Positions 36,899 through 45,011 of a stretch of 64,000 nt of DNA are shown here, piece after piece. This stretch comes from Reinekea thalattae (GTDB lineage: Bacteria; Pseudomonadota; Gammaproteobacteria; Pseudomonadales; Natronospirillaceae): assembly GCF_008041945.1 (NCBI RefSeq), contig NZ_VKAD01000001.1, forward strand, positions 1,364,001 to 1,428,000, written 5' to 3'. Position numbers and translations under genes: made by a program. A model generated the notes under the pieces. It saw nothing but the letters and a program-made list of their open reading frames with translations. It was not told the DNA's origin and searched no databases. Within the stretch, counting starts at the first letter, position 1; the number at the start of each line of letters is the position of its first letter.

Positions 36899-37030
36899 AT
36901 CGATGTAGCAGACATGCTTAGCATGACATCGCGTAACCTCTTAGAGGTCGAGGCTGTGTCCGGTAATGACGATCTGAATCCAAGATTTTATCTTGGCGAA
37001 GGCTCCCTAGATGGAGCCTTTGTTATTTTT
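36899..37030 (+). ncRNA. candidate structured small RNA or leader RNA
   Basis: About 130 nt between a good promoter and a good terminator, with no frame. Hairpin 1 (36901-36931) is CGATGT/ACATCG, a 6-nt bulge, then CATGC-TTA-GCATG. Hairpin 2 is CCTC-TTA-GAGG (36937-36947), hairpin 3 CCAAGAT-TTT-ATCTTGG (36980-36996), and hairpin 4 the terminator. The layout could be a free sRNA (ProQ is encoded nearby) or an attenuating leader of the gene at 37053. It matches no class that I can name. Confidence 0.5.
36999..37030 (+). terminator. terminator ending the candidate RNA
   Basis: AAGGCTCC/GGAGCCTT stem with loop CTAGAT, followed by TGTTATTTTT. It lies 22 bp before the next ATG. Confidence 0.75.
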
Positions 37031-37052
37031 GGAGCAAGGAAAGCGCCATTAA

Positions 37053-37607
37053 ATGACTAAAAAGCAGCTCTTCAACCTGCCTGATAATGAAGTACAGCAA
37101 TGGAAAAACTTCAATATCGGTAATCACAAATATAACCTGCAGCATCTCAATGCCTGTAAGCATCACTTTGATCATCCTGAGCGAAACGAAAGCTACACGC
37201 TATTCTTTACTTTTTCTCACCACGTATTTACTAGGTCTATCAAGGCTGTCGAGAACGTCAAAACAGACCAGATTTACCCTTATCCTTCAGATCAAAGAGC
37301 TTTTGACCTAGCTCGGTTTAAATTATCCAAACACTTACCCAATATCATTCAAAATCTGCCCGATCAATTTTTCTATCATGGTGGTTATAGCCGCTATTGT
37401 AGCTGCAAACTGACTCAAGAAAACGGCACATCGATAGAGTATCAAGTTGTTTACCGGACTTGGAAAACACGAGGAAAAATGAGATTTCATATTGAAAGCG
37501 CCTATCCACTACAAGCGCCATTAGGCAAAGTAAAAAAGGTTAATTTTTGGGTGATCTGCCACAACCTGCTTCATAACAAGAAACCACCTCAACCAGCAGC
37601 AAAATAA
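37053..37607 (+). CDS. hypothetical protein
   Basis: 184 aa, soluble, rich in aromatic and His residues (LQHLNACKHHFDHPERNESYTLFFTFSHHVFTR, FFYHGGYSRYCSCKL). It has a basic C-terminal end (KVKKVNFWVICHNLLHNKK). No family recognised. It starts shortly after the terminator of the candidate RNA; GGAGCAAGG at 37031-37039 is a plausible ribosome binding site. It sits between epmA and efp, unrelated in appearance to either, and may be an insertion in that neighbourhood. Confidence 0.65.
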   Translation: MTKKQLFNLPDNEVQQWKNFNIGNHKYNLQHLNACKHHFDHPERNESYTLFFTFSHHVFTRSIKAVENVKTDQIYPYPSDQRAFDLARFKLSKHLPNIIQNLPDQFFYHGGYSRYCSCKLTQENGTSIEYQVVYRTWKTRGKMRFHIESAYPLQAPLGKVKKVNFWVICHNLLHNKKPPQPAAK

Positions 37608-37636
37608 TCACATACTAAAATGCTCTTCAGCCCATA

Positions 37637-37659
37637 AAAAAAGCCGCACAATGCGGCTT
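37637..37659. terminator. terminator between the hypothetical gene and efp
   Basis: AAGCCGCA/TGCGGCTT stem with loop CAA. A-run on the left gives a good T-run on the minus strand for efp; weaker T-run on the plus strand. Confidence 0.75.
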
Positions 37660-37679
37660 CTTTAATCAAAAACAGCTTA

Positions 37680-38252
37680 TTAGCTTTTCGCGCGGCTTAG
37701 GTAATCACGTGAGCGAGTATCAACACGGATAACTTCGCCTTCGTTAATAAACAGAGGTACTTTTACCACGGCACCAGATGACAACTTAGCAGGCTTAGAG
37801 CCGCCAGTTGCGGTATCGCCTTTAACGCCTGGGTCGGTTTCAACTACTTCTAGCTCGATGTGATTAGGAGCTGTGACAACAATCGGCGCGCCGTTGAACA
37901 GCGTAACTTCGAATGTTTCTTGCTCTTTTAGCCAATCGATTGTTTCACCAACGGCGGCTTTATCAGCACCGATCTGCTCAAATGAGCCATCGGTTTTCAT
38001 GAAGTGCCAAAATTCGCCATCGTTGTACAGATATTCCATTTCGATATCCATAACATCGGCTGCTTCAATAGATTCACCCGATTTAAAGGTACGTTCCCAA
38101 GAACGGCCCGTTTTTAGGTTTTTTAGCTTTACGCGGTTAAAGGCTTGGCCTTTACCTGGTTTCACCAGCTCATTTTCGACAATGGCACAAGGCTCGCCGT
38201 CTAATAAAACTTTTAAACCAGACTTAAATTCATTGGTAGAATATGTCGCCAT
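37680..38252 (-). CDS. efp: translation elongation factor P
   Basis: 190 aa, three beta-barrel domains. The modified lysine lies in the loop VKPGKGQAF (position 34). This is the Lys-type EF-P targeted by EpmA/EpmB. It rescues ribosomes stalled at polyproline. Divergent from epmB with about 25-40 bp between, so the two promoters must overlap the coding ends. Confidence 0.97.
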   Translation of the reverse strand: MATYSTNEFKSGLKVLLDGEPCAIVENELVKPGKGQAFNRVKLKNLKTGRSWERTFKSGESIEAADVMDIEMEYLYNDGEFWHFMKTDGSFEQIGADKAAVGETIDWLKEQETFEVTLFNGAPIVVTAPNHIELEVVETDPGVKGDTATGGSKPAKLSSGAVVKVPLFINEGEVIRVDTRSRDYLSRAKS

Positions 38253-38291
38253 AATCCCTATCTTCTAGTTAACTGAATGAAAAGAGCCACC

Positions 38292-39326
38292 ATGATACCT
38301 GTTTCTGCCATAAGTTTGGACTCTAAATCACCGCTAAAAGCTGACCATTGGCAACAACAGATGGCAAATAGCCTGAAAACCGCGTCTGAATTGCTCAACT
38401 ATTTAGTTATTGATGAACAATCGCTGCCTTATGTTGTTGATCATAACCAGCCATTCAATACCCGAGTGACGCGCCACCTTGCCGATTTAATCGACGCTCA
38501 AGACCCGTACGACCCGATTTTATTGCAACTATTGCCGACTCAGCACGAAAACCAGCAACGAGAAGGCTTTAGCCTCGACCCTCTAATGGAGCAAAGCTAT
38601 AACGTTCTGCCCGGGCTGGTACATAAATACAAAAACCGAGCGCTGTTAATTGTTCACCAAGCGTGCGCGATCCATTGCCGTTATTGTTTTCGTCGCCACT
38701 TTAACTACCAAGATAACGGCCTAAACGGCCAGCAACGGGCCGACATTATTGATTACTTACAGCAACACCCTGAAATTAACGAAATTATTTTTAGCGGCGG
38801 CGACCCCTTAAGCCTTTCCGATAAAAAATTGCAGCAACTGATTGAACAACTCAGTGAGGTTAGGCATCTAAAAAACTTGCGTATTCACACCCGAACGCCG
38901 GTTGCATTACCGAACCGTATTACCGATGAATTTATGCAGCTATTAGCCGATTGCCGCTTTAACACGACACTGGTGACGCACATTAATCACCCAAACGAGC
39001 TGGCTGTTGAACTGACAGAAAAGCTATCGCTGCTTAAAAATTCAGGCGTGACGCTGCTCAACCAATCGGTACTATTAAAAAACATTAATGACAATGCGCA
39101 AACGCTTTGTGAATTGAGCGAAAAATTGTTCGATGCGGGTGTGCTGCCCTACTATTTACACACACCCGATGACGTTGAAGGTACACAACACTTTTATGTT
39201 GAGCGTGAAGCGGCTATTAAAATTTGGCAACAAATGCAGGCTCAGCTTTCCGGTTTTTTATTGCCAAGATTAGTGAAAGAAATTCCTCAAAAACAGAGCA
39301 AAACTTGGATAATTGAAAACCCATAA
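38292..39326 (+). CDS. epmB: EF-P lysine 2,3-aminomutase EpmB
   Basis: About 344 aa radical SAM enzyme. The cluster motif is CAIHCRYCF (CxxxCxxC), with the KamA-type continuations FSGGDPL, LRIHTRTPVALP and LLNQSVLLKNINDN. It converts (S)-alpha-lysine to (R)-beta-lysine for EpmA. The frame opens at ATG 38277; the ATG at 38292 has GAG at better spacing and is preferred, but either is possible. Divergent from efp. Confidence 0.94.
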   Translation: MIPVSAISLDSKSPLKADHWQQQMANSLKTASELLNYLVIDEQSLPYVVDHNQPFNTRVTRHLADLIDAQDPYDPILLQLLPTQHENQQREGFSLDPLMEQSYNVLPGLVHKYKNRALLIVHQACAIHCRYCFRRHFNYQDNGLNGQQRADIIDYLQQHPEINEIIFSGGDPLSLSDKKLQQLIEQLSEVRHLKNLRIHTRTPVALPNRITDEFMQLLADCRFNTTLVTHINHPNELAVELTEKLSLLKNSGVTLLNQSVLLKNINDNAQTLCELSEKLFDAGVLPYYLHTPDDVEGTQHFYVEREAAIKIWQQMQAQLSGFLLPRLVKEIPQKQSKTWIIENP

Positions 39327-39535
39327 CTGCCATGACTTGTTAATAACTAGGTTAGTTTGCAATCAAGGTGAGGGGCGATCTACGTATCGGCATCTAAAAA
39401 TCGACATTTTAGGAGTCGATTAGTTCCATCTAATCTTAACTGTCATGCAAAATTAATTTACCAGAACCGAACATATGCCGCTATAATTTGATATGAATCA
39501 CGCAAAAGAACATATCTTTAGAGTAGGCAGTTATC

Positions 39536-40099
39536 ATGGTTTCTAAAAAAGACGCAATACTTACCGCCGCGACAGACTTATTCTCTAAGTATGGATACCA
39601 TTCCGTCGGCATTGATCGCATTATCGCTGAAGCAAGCATCGCGAAAATGACGCTCTATAAGCACTTCCCTTCTAAAGAAAACCTAATAGAAGAGACACTT
39701 AAAAAGCGCGATACCGATCTAAGAACCAGCATATTAGCGGCTGTTGAATCTCATCAAAATCCAACTGAAAAGCTCAAATCTATTTTCGATTGGTACGCGC
39801 ACTGGTTTGGCAGCAACGATTTTCACGGCTGTATGTTTATTAAAGCCGCTGAAGAATTCCCCGATACCTCACCTAATATTGTCGCAGTTTCTCAAGCGCA
39901 CAAGCGCTGGCTCACCGAACTTATCGAGTCGTTACTGATCGATATTGGCAGTAAAAATGAAAGCCTATTAGCAAGCCATATTATGGTTATTTTGGATGGC
40001 CTTACGGTCTCAGCTAATATGTTTCATCAAAGCAACAATAAACAAACCGTCTCTGCTTGGACTTACGTGGAAAGCCTTTTACAACAGAACGCCGCGTAA
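39536..40099 (+). CDS. TetR-family regulator
   Basis: 187 aa. N-terminal TetR HTH (about 8-55: ILTAATDLFSKYGYHSVGID, ASIAKMTLYKHFPSKENL) and a helical ligand domain with FHGCMFIKAAEEFPD, as in the AcrR/NemR-like group. No obvious target operon adjoins; it is convergent with the autotransporter gene. Confidence 0.9.
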   Translation: MVSKKDAILTAATDLFSKYGYHSVGIDRIIAEASIAKMTLYKHFPSKENLIEETLKKRDTDLRTSILAAVESHQNPTEKLKSIFDWYAHWFGSNDFHGCMFIKAAEEFPDTSPNIVAVSQAHKRWLTELIESLLIDIGSKNESLLASHIMVILDGLTVSANMFHQSNNKQTVSAWTYVESLLQQNAA

Positions 40100-40134
40100 G
40101 GGCTAAGTTGTTAAAAAAATAAAAAGCGGTTTAA

Positions 40135-40162
40135 AAAAAGAGAGGCTTAGCCTCTCTTTTTT
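40135..40162. terminator. bidirectional terminator
   Basis: AAAGAGAGGC/GCCTCTCTTT stem with loop TTA, A-run left and T-run right, between convergent tetR-like and autotransporter genes. Confidence 0.85.
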
Positions 40163-40204
40163 ATTGCTGAAATAAAATTGAATACTACGCCAATCTTTTA
40201 TTGA

Positions 40205-43200
40205 TCAAAATTGATACGCAACATCGAAGTGGCCGTTGGTGTAGCTTTCGTCACTGCTGCTGCCCATCGCTACGCCTAAGGCGATATTAATATTTTTAAA
40301 CACAACCATACTTACATCGATACCTGCAAAAGGTGTTGTCGCGGTACCGTTACTTGAGCTGCTGTAACTAAAGCTGTTGTTATTAATGCTGGCAGTTACA
40401 TCTTCGTCATTACTGTTACGGCTGGTTGCGCCGAGCGTCAATGTCGCACTGCCTTGCTCTATAAACTGATACACCGTTGCCAGTTGCAACGTTGCACTGG
40501 TGGTTTGTAAGCTTCGACTTTCAACGGTTAAATTAGAGGAAGTGGTACCTGTTTCAGTATAATCGCTGATTTGTGCCAGCATTAAATCAATACTTACCGA
40601 TGGTTGCAGTTCTACTTTATCCATCACTTCAAAAGAGGAGCTTAACGCCACTGATGGACTCATATACAGGCTGGTAAAATCTGAACTTGCGATTTCTGCT
40701 CCGTTAACAGCATCGATCACAGATCGTTGGTTATCGTTATTGGCGTAACCAAAAACAACGGAAGACGATACTTGCCCCCAACCCAATTTCACGCCGTAAT
40801 AAGCACCGCTATAAAAGCTACTACTGTCGCTTACGAACGTATCAGAACTTTCCGTTGTTGCATTAACAAAACCAGCCATTACACCGATGCGGCTGCGAGC
40901 GATATCTTTTTCATAACCTAAGGCTAAACCGCTATGGTCTGCTTCGTAAGCGGCGGCATCATCGCTAGCTTCATACTCGGCACTGCCAAAAAAGAATTGC
41001 GACCAAGCAACTGGCTTACGCTCTTGGAACAACATGCTCGGCGAAAGTGTTAGGGCTGCAACTTGAACGGGCTCCGGAGTTGGGCTATCGGCCATCATAC
41101 GCTGGCGAGCAAGGCCACTAATGGATGCAGTAGATGAAGAAAGCGCAGCCGAGCGAGAAGATTCTGATGCAGAATCGACTGAAACGACAACACCACCAGC
41201 AACAACCCCCGTACCAGCCAGCGTAATGTTTTCGGCATTAGCAGAACTGAAATCGTACGTTAGGTTACCTTTGGCATAAACATTAATAGTATCGTTATCG
41301 GTTCCATCGCCGCCTAAATCAATATCACCAATAATCGTTGAGCCAGCCAAAATATTAAGAGTCGTGTCTGTACCATCTACACCCAAAATGGCATAAGCAT
41401 TTTCGCCTGTCGCAGAGACAGTGCCACTGTTAATAATGGTGACATTGTCACCAGTGACCGTTATGGCGTGACTGTTCTCGCCTGTGCTTGAAATAGTACC
41501 GTTGTTCTCTAATTCAAAAGAAGATGCAGCGGTGGAAACAGCAGCACTGTTATCGCCTGCTGTGGAAATTGTGCCGCTGTTGCTTGTTAAAACAAAGCTG
41601 GTGTTATTAATCGCTAACGAGCCATCACTTACAGTAGAAATGGTTCCGCTATTAATGATTTCAATTCCTGTGCCTGTCAGGTACAGGGCATCAGAGGTTG
41701 CACCTGTTGTAGAAATTGTTCCACTGTTGTTTAGCGTAAAATCTGAGGCTGCAGTAGAAACCGCAGAGCTGTTATCACCTGTTGTAGAAATTGTGCCGCT
41801 GTTCTCGGTTAAGGTGACATCCGTTCCTGAGATTGCTGAGGAATCTTCGCCAACTGTAGAAACCGTGCCGCTGTTGCTGATGCTAACGCCCGTGCCTGTT
41901 AGGTTAAGCGCGTTCGCCGTGGCTCCTGTAGTTGAAATAGTACCGCTGTTATCTAACGTAAAATCTGAAGCTGCGGTAAAAACCGCAGAGCTGTTATCAC
42001 CTGTTGTAGAAATTGTGCCGCTGTTCTCGGTTAAGGTGACATCCGTTCCTGAGATTGCTGAGGAATCTTCGCCAGCAGTAGAAACCGTGCCGCTGTTGCT
42101 GATGCTGGTATTTGCACCCGTTGAAAAGATACCGTCGACATAATCGTTTACCGAAGAAATGATTCCACTGTTCGATACCTGAGCGTTATCACCAGACAAA
42201 TAAACAGCTGCGATATCGGTAGTATTAGTGTCATTACCCGCACTATTAGAAATGCTGCCACTATTGGTAATGGTCGCATCGTTTGCTGTTGATTTTACGC
42301 TGTTAGCATAGTTACCTGTCGCTGAAAGGTTACCTGTATTAATGAAAGAAGCGTCGGCACCCGTCAAGTTAATAGCATCTGCATAATTGCCTGCCGTTGA
42401 TACATCACCACTATTTGTTAGCGTAGCGTTATCCCCTTGCAGAACAATGCCTTTAGACCCTTCGGATGTCGTAGTGATTACCCCATCGTTGGTAACATTT
42501 ACAGCACTGCCGGTAGAGTTAATACCATGAGACCCAAGCCAAGTTGTTTCAATACTTCCGCTGTTTGTAATGGTCGCATCGGCTGCTGTCGAATTAATGG
42601 CATGAGCAGAAGTGCCTGCTGTAGAAATAGTGCCGCTATTGGTAAGCGTCAGACCCGGTGTATTGCCCGAGGAAGAAACAATCGAATTAATGGCATAGGC
42701 GTAATCTCCTGTTGTAGAAATAGTGCCACTGTTAACAATCGTCGCATTTTCATCTGTGTCAATACCGTGAGCATTATCACCTAGCGTCGAAATCGTACCG
42801 CTATTGGTAATAATGGCATCGGGTTGATTCGCATAAATACCATCTGAATAATTACCATACGTTGTGATGGTACCTGTATTGGTTAGGCTGGAGCCTGCCG
42901 CACTGAGGTAAACCCCATACGAGGGTGAAGAAGCGTTTGTCGTGGTTGATTCTGTTGTTATCGTACCGTTATTGATAACGTGGTTGCCATTAATGGCCAC
43001 ATAAACACCATCTGAACCTATCCCGCTCGTCGTTATCGTTCCATCGTTAATAAGGGTTGTATCTTCACCCCTTACAACAACGCCATAAGCATCATCGCCC
43101 GTTGTTGTAATAGTGCCATCCACGCCATTAGTGATACTGGAATTATCAGCTGAAGCATAGATAGCGTCGCCACCTAAACCGGTAGTTAAAATTTCACCAT

Positions 43201-43606
43201 TATTTGTCAGAGTACCGCTACCAGAAAATGAAATAGCATAATTGGATGAAGCGCTACCAGCTAATATCGAACCATTGTTTATAATGCTGACGCCCTCAAC
43301 ACCTGAGTCGACGATAATGGCTCTTTTATTAGTATCACCGTTCCCAGTAATATCGATTGTGCCATCGTTAACAATCGAGGCGTTATTTCCCGAGATCGTA
43401 ACTGCGCCAGATGTAGATCCGGTAGAAGAAACTGCTAACGTGCCGCCTTCTTCAATCGCTCCTGTCTCATTAGCATTCAAGGTCTGCACAGTGGTTTCTG
43501 TTTCACCATCGGCAATAGTAAAATCAGTTGCATAGCTGTTCACACTGGCGAAGGTTGCACACACAGCTAGGCTTAAATAACTTCTTTTAAATAATAAACT
43601 ACTCAT
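40205..43606 (-). CDS. repeat-rich type V autotransporter
   Basis: 1133 aa. Signal peptide (about 1-26, ending NSYA). The passenger (about 27-800) is made almost wholly of imperfect ~20-25-residue repeats of the form NSGTISTTGDNSxAI, predicted to form a beta-helix. A linker (about 800-860) and a C-terminal autotransporter beta-barrel (about 860-1133), ending in the expected aromatic YQF, follow. No protease or lipase motif. Likely surface adhesin or biofilm factor. Two 151-bp stretches inside are almost identical. Confidence 0.9.
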   Translation of the reverse strand: MSSLLFKRSYLSLAVCATFASVNSYATDFTIADGETETTVQTLNANETGAIEEGGTLAVSSTGSTSGAVTISGNNASIVNDGTIDITGNGDTNKRAIIVDSGVEGVSIINNGSILAGSASSNYAISFSGSGTLTNNGEILTTGLGGDAIYASADNSSITNGVDGTITTTGDDAYGVVVRGEDTTLINDGTITTSGIGSDGVYVAINGNHVINNGTITTESTTTNASSPSYGVYLSAAGSSLTNTGTITTYGNYSDGIYANQPDAIITNSGTISTLGDNAHGIDTDENATIVNSGTISTTGDYAYAINSIVSSSGNTPGLTLTNSGTISTAGTSAHAINSTAADATITNSGSIETTWLGSHGINSTGSAVNVTNDGVITTTSEGSKGIVLQGDNATLTNSGDVSTAGNYADAINLTGADASFINTGNLSATGNYANSVKSTANDATITNSGSISNSAGNDTNTTDIAAVYLSGDNAQVSNSGIISSVNDYVDGIFSTGANTSISNSGTVSTAGEDSSAISGTDVTLTENSGTISTTGDNSSAVFTAASDFTLDNSGTISTTGATANALNLTGTGVSISNSGTVSTVGEDSSAISGTDVTLTENSGTISTTGDNSSAVSTAASDFTLNNSGTISTTGATSDALYLTGTGIEIINSGTISTVSDGSLAINNTSFVLTSNSGTISTAGDNSAAVSTAASSFELENNGTISSTGENSHAITVTGDNVTIINSGTVSATGENAYAILGVDGTDTTLNILAGSTIIGDIDLGGDGTDNDTINVYAKGNLTYDFSSANAENITLAGTGVVAGGVVVSVDSASESSRSAALSSSTASISGLARQRMMADSPTPEPVQVAALTLSPSMLFQERKPVAWSQFFFGSAEYEASDDAAAYEADHSGLALGYEKDIARSRIGVMAGFVNATTESSDTFVSDSSSFYSGAYYGVKLGWGQVSSSVVFGYANNDNQRSVIDAVNGAEIASSDFTSLYMSPSVALSSSFEVMDKVELQPSVSIDLMLAQISDYTETGTTSSNLTVESRSLQTTSATLQLATVYQFIEQGSATLTLGATSRNSNDEDVTASINNNSFSYSSSSNGTATTPFAGIDVSMVVFKNINIALGVAMGSSSDESYTNGHFDVAYQF
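41735..42106 (-). repeat. internal 222-bp duplication in the autotransporter
   Basis: 41735-41885 and 41956-42106 are nearly identical, with a period of 222 bp (74 codons), so copies can be gained or lost in frame. The encoded block contains GTDVTLTENSGTISTTGDNS twice. Confidence 0.85.
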
Positions 43607-44121
43607 TTTTTGAGGCGTCCTAATAACAATAAGTAAAACATCAAAAACACCTCAAAGTGTAGATCTGCATGTTAAGTCAGTTGATTAGCGGTGTTTATAA
43701 AGGACAGGTAGTCAGAAAATATATGACGCTTTCTAACAGCGTAGATTTGATCGATTAGCTTCCACTTCGACGCCTAAATACAGACCTGTCTATTTCGGGC
43801 GCAAATTAGAGTAAAATGCGTTACCAGTGTCAATACAGATTTTTCTAATATGCGGCCAAAACTCAACAATGTGTTGAAAGTATCGACGAAGTAGTAAAAA
43901 CCACTAAAGATTGTGTAAATCAGCACACTGCAAAATGACAATATACAGCTGTATTTTATAGCGCGTAGATGCCACTTTATTTAACGTTAAATGCATAATC
44001 CTGAGAACATATTTCAAACTTACACTGAGCATCTATTTTTATCTGATTAACCGGTTATGTGGAAAATCGTTAGACGCCCAAGCTAGATCGCCGTATTATT
44101 TTGCCGCCTCAGCAACAATCG
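43607..44121. other. intergenic region, autotransporter and fdhD promoters
   Basis: 515 bp between divergent genes. No frame, hairpin or repeat stands out. CGCCTCAAAAA on the minus strand near the autotransporter start is A-rich and without a strong ribosome binding site. I see no clear regulator site. Confidence 0.3.
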
Positions 44122-44970
44122 ATGCGTAGTTATATGACCGACCCCAGCTTGCAGTTCTTTGGTTTTAAACACACACAGTATCAATGTGTGACTGCTCGCG
44201 GCGAAAATAAAAAAGAAACCCCATTAGTTGAAGAAATCCCCTTTGCGATCAGCATTAACGACATCTCTTATGCCGTTCTCATGGCGACGCCTGTCAACCT
44301 TGAGCAGCTCGCTCTGGGCTTTTTAGTCAGTGAAGGCATTATTAAAGAGCTGTCCGACATTCGCGACATTGAGCTGACACAAAACAACCTACCATTCGTT
44401 CAAGAAGCCGTCATGGAATCCAGTGTGGTGGCAAACATTCAAATCAGTCCACGATTATTCAATCGCTTTAAGCACCGACAAAAAGCTCATTTAGGAGCCA
44501 GTGGTTGTGGCTTATGCGGTGTAGATTCAATCAGCCAAGCTTTTCCTTCGTTAACCAAATTAAAGCCTAGTAATGCAAAAAATGCTGATGCCTTACGTGC
44601 TTTAAAAGAGCAATTAAAACCGCTACAAACGCTCGGCAATAAAACCGGTGCTCTGCATGCTGCGCTACTACTATCGCAGGATGACAAACCGATCTGCTGC
44701 ATGGAAGATATAGGTCGCCATAATGCACTGGATAAAATCATTGGCTTTGCTCTGCAAAACAAGCTGTCGCTGTTTAATCACAACGTTTTAATGTCGAGTC
44801 GTTGCAGTAGCGAACTGGTGCAAAAAGCGGTACGCGCTGGATTATCGAACCTCACGCACCTAGCCTCGCCCAGCACTCTTGCTGTGACACTGGCTAACCA
44901 TTATGGCCTTAGGCTCATCCATTTACCCAAACGAGAGGCGCCTCGCCTATTTTCTAATTTCAACGACTGA
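44122..44970 (+). CDS. fdhD: formate dehydrogenase accessory sulfurtransferase FdhD
   Basis: About 282 aa. CxxC sulfur-relay motif in GASGCGLCGVDSI, with EEIPFAISIND, LGFLVSEGII and MEDIGRHNALDKIIG. FdhD carries sulfur from a cysteine desulfurase to the molybdopterin cofactor of formate dehydrogenase. The frame opens at a TTG (44101), but the ATG at 44122 or 44134 is more likely. The YdeP-like gene follows at 45012, its probable client. Confidence 0.93.
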   Translation: MRSYMTDPSLQFFGFKHTQYQCVTARGENKKETPLVEEIPFAISINDISYAVLMATPVNLEQLALGFLVSEGIIKELSDIRDIELTQNNLPFVQEAVMESSVVANIQISPRLFNRFKHRQKAHLGASGCGLCGVDSISQAFPSLTKLKPSNAKNADALRALKEQLKPLQTLGNKTGALHAALLLSQDDKPICCMEDIGRHNALDKIIGFALQNKLSLFNHNVLMSSRCSSELVQKAVRAGLSNLTHLASPSTLAVTLANHYGLRLIHLPKREAPRLFSNFND

Positions 44971-45011
44971 TTCCCGATCAACAAGGGTTCTGCTTAGGAG
45001 TGACCAACAGC

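Noticed and set aside
36951-36998. tRNA gene or known riboswitch in the candidate RNA region
   Set aside because: No cloverleaf, no TTCGA-type T-arm, and no consensus of the riboswitch classes I know.
41484-42143. 219-codon plus-strand frame inside the autotransporter
   Set aside because: Produced by the repeats of the real minus-strand gene; no start signal of its own.
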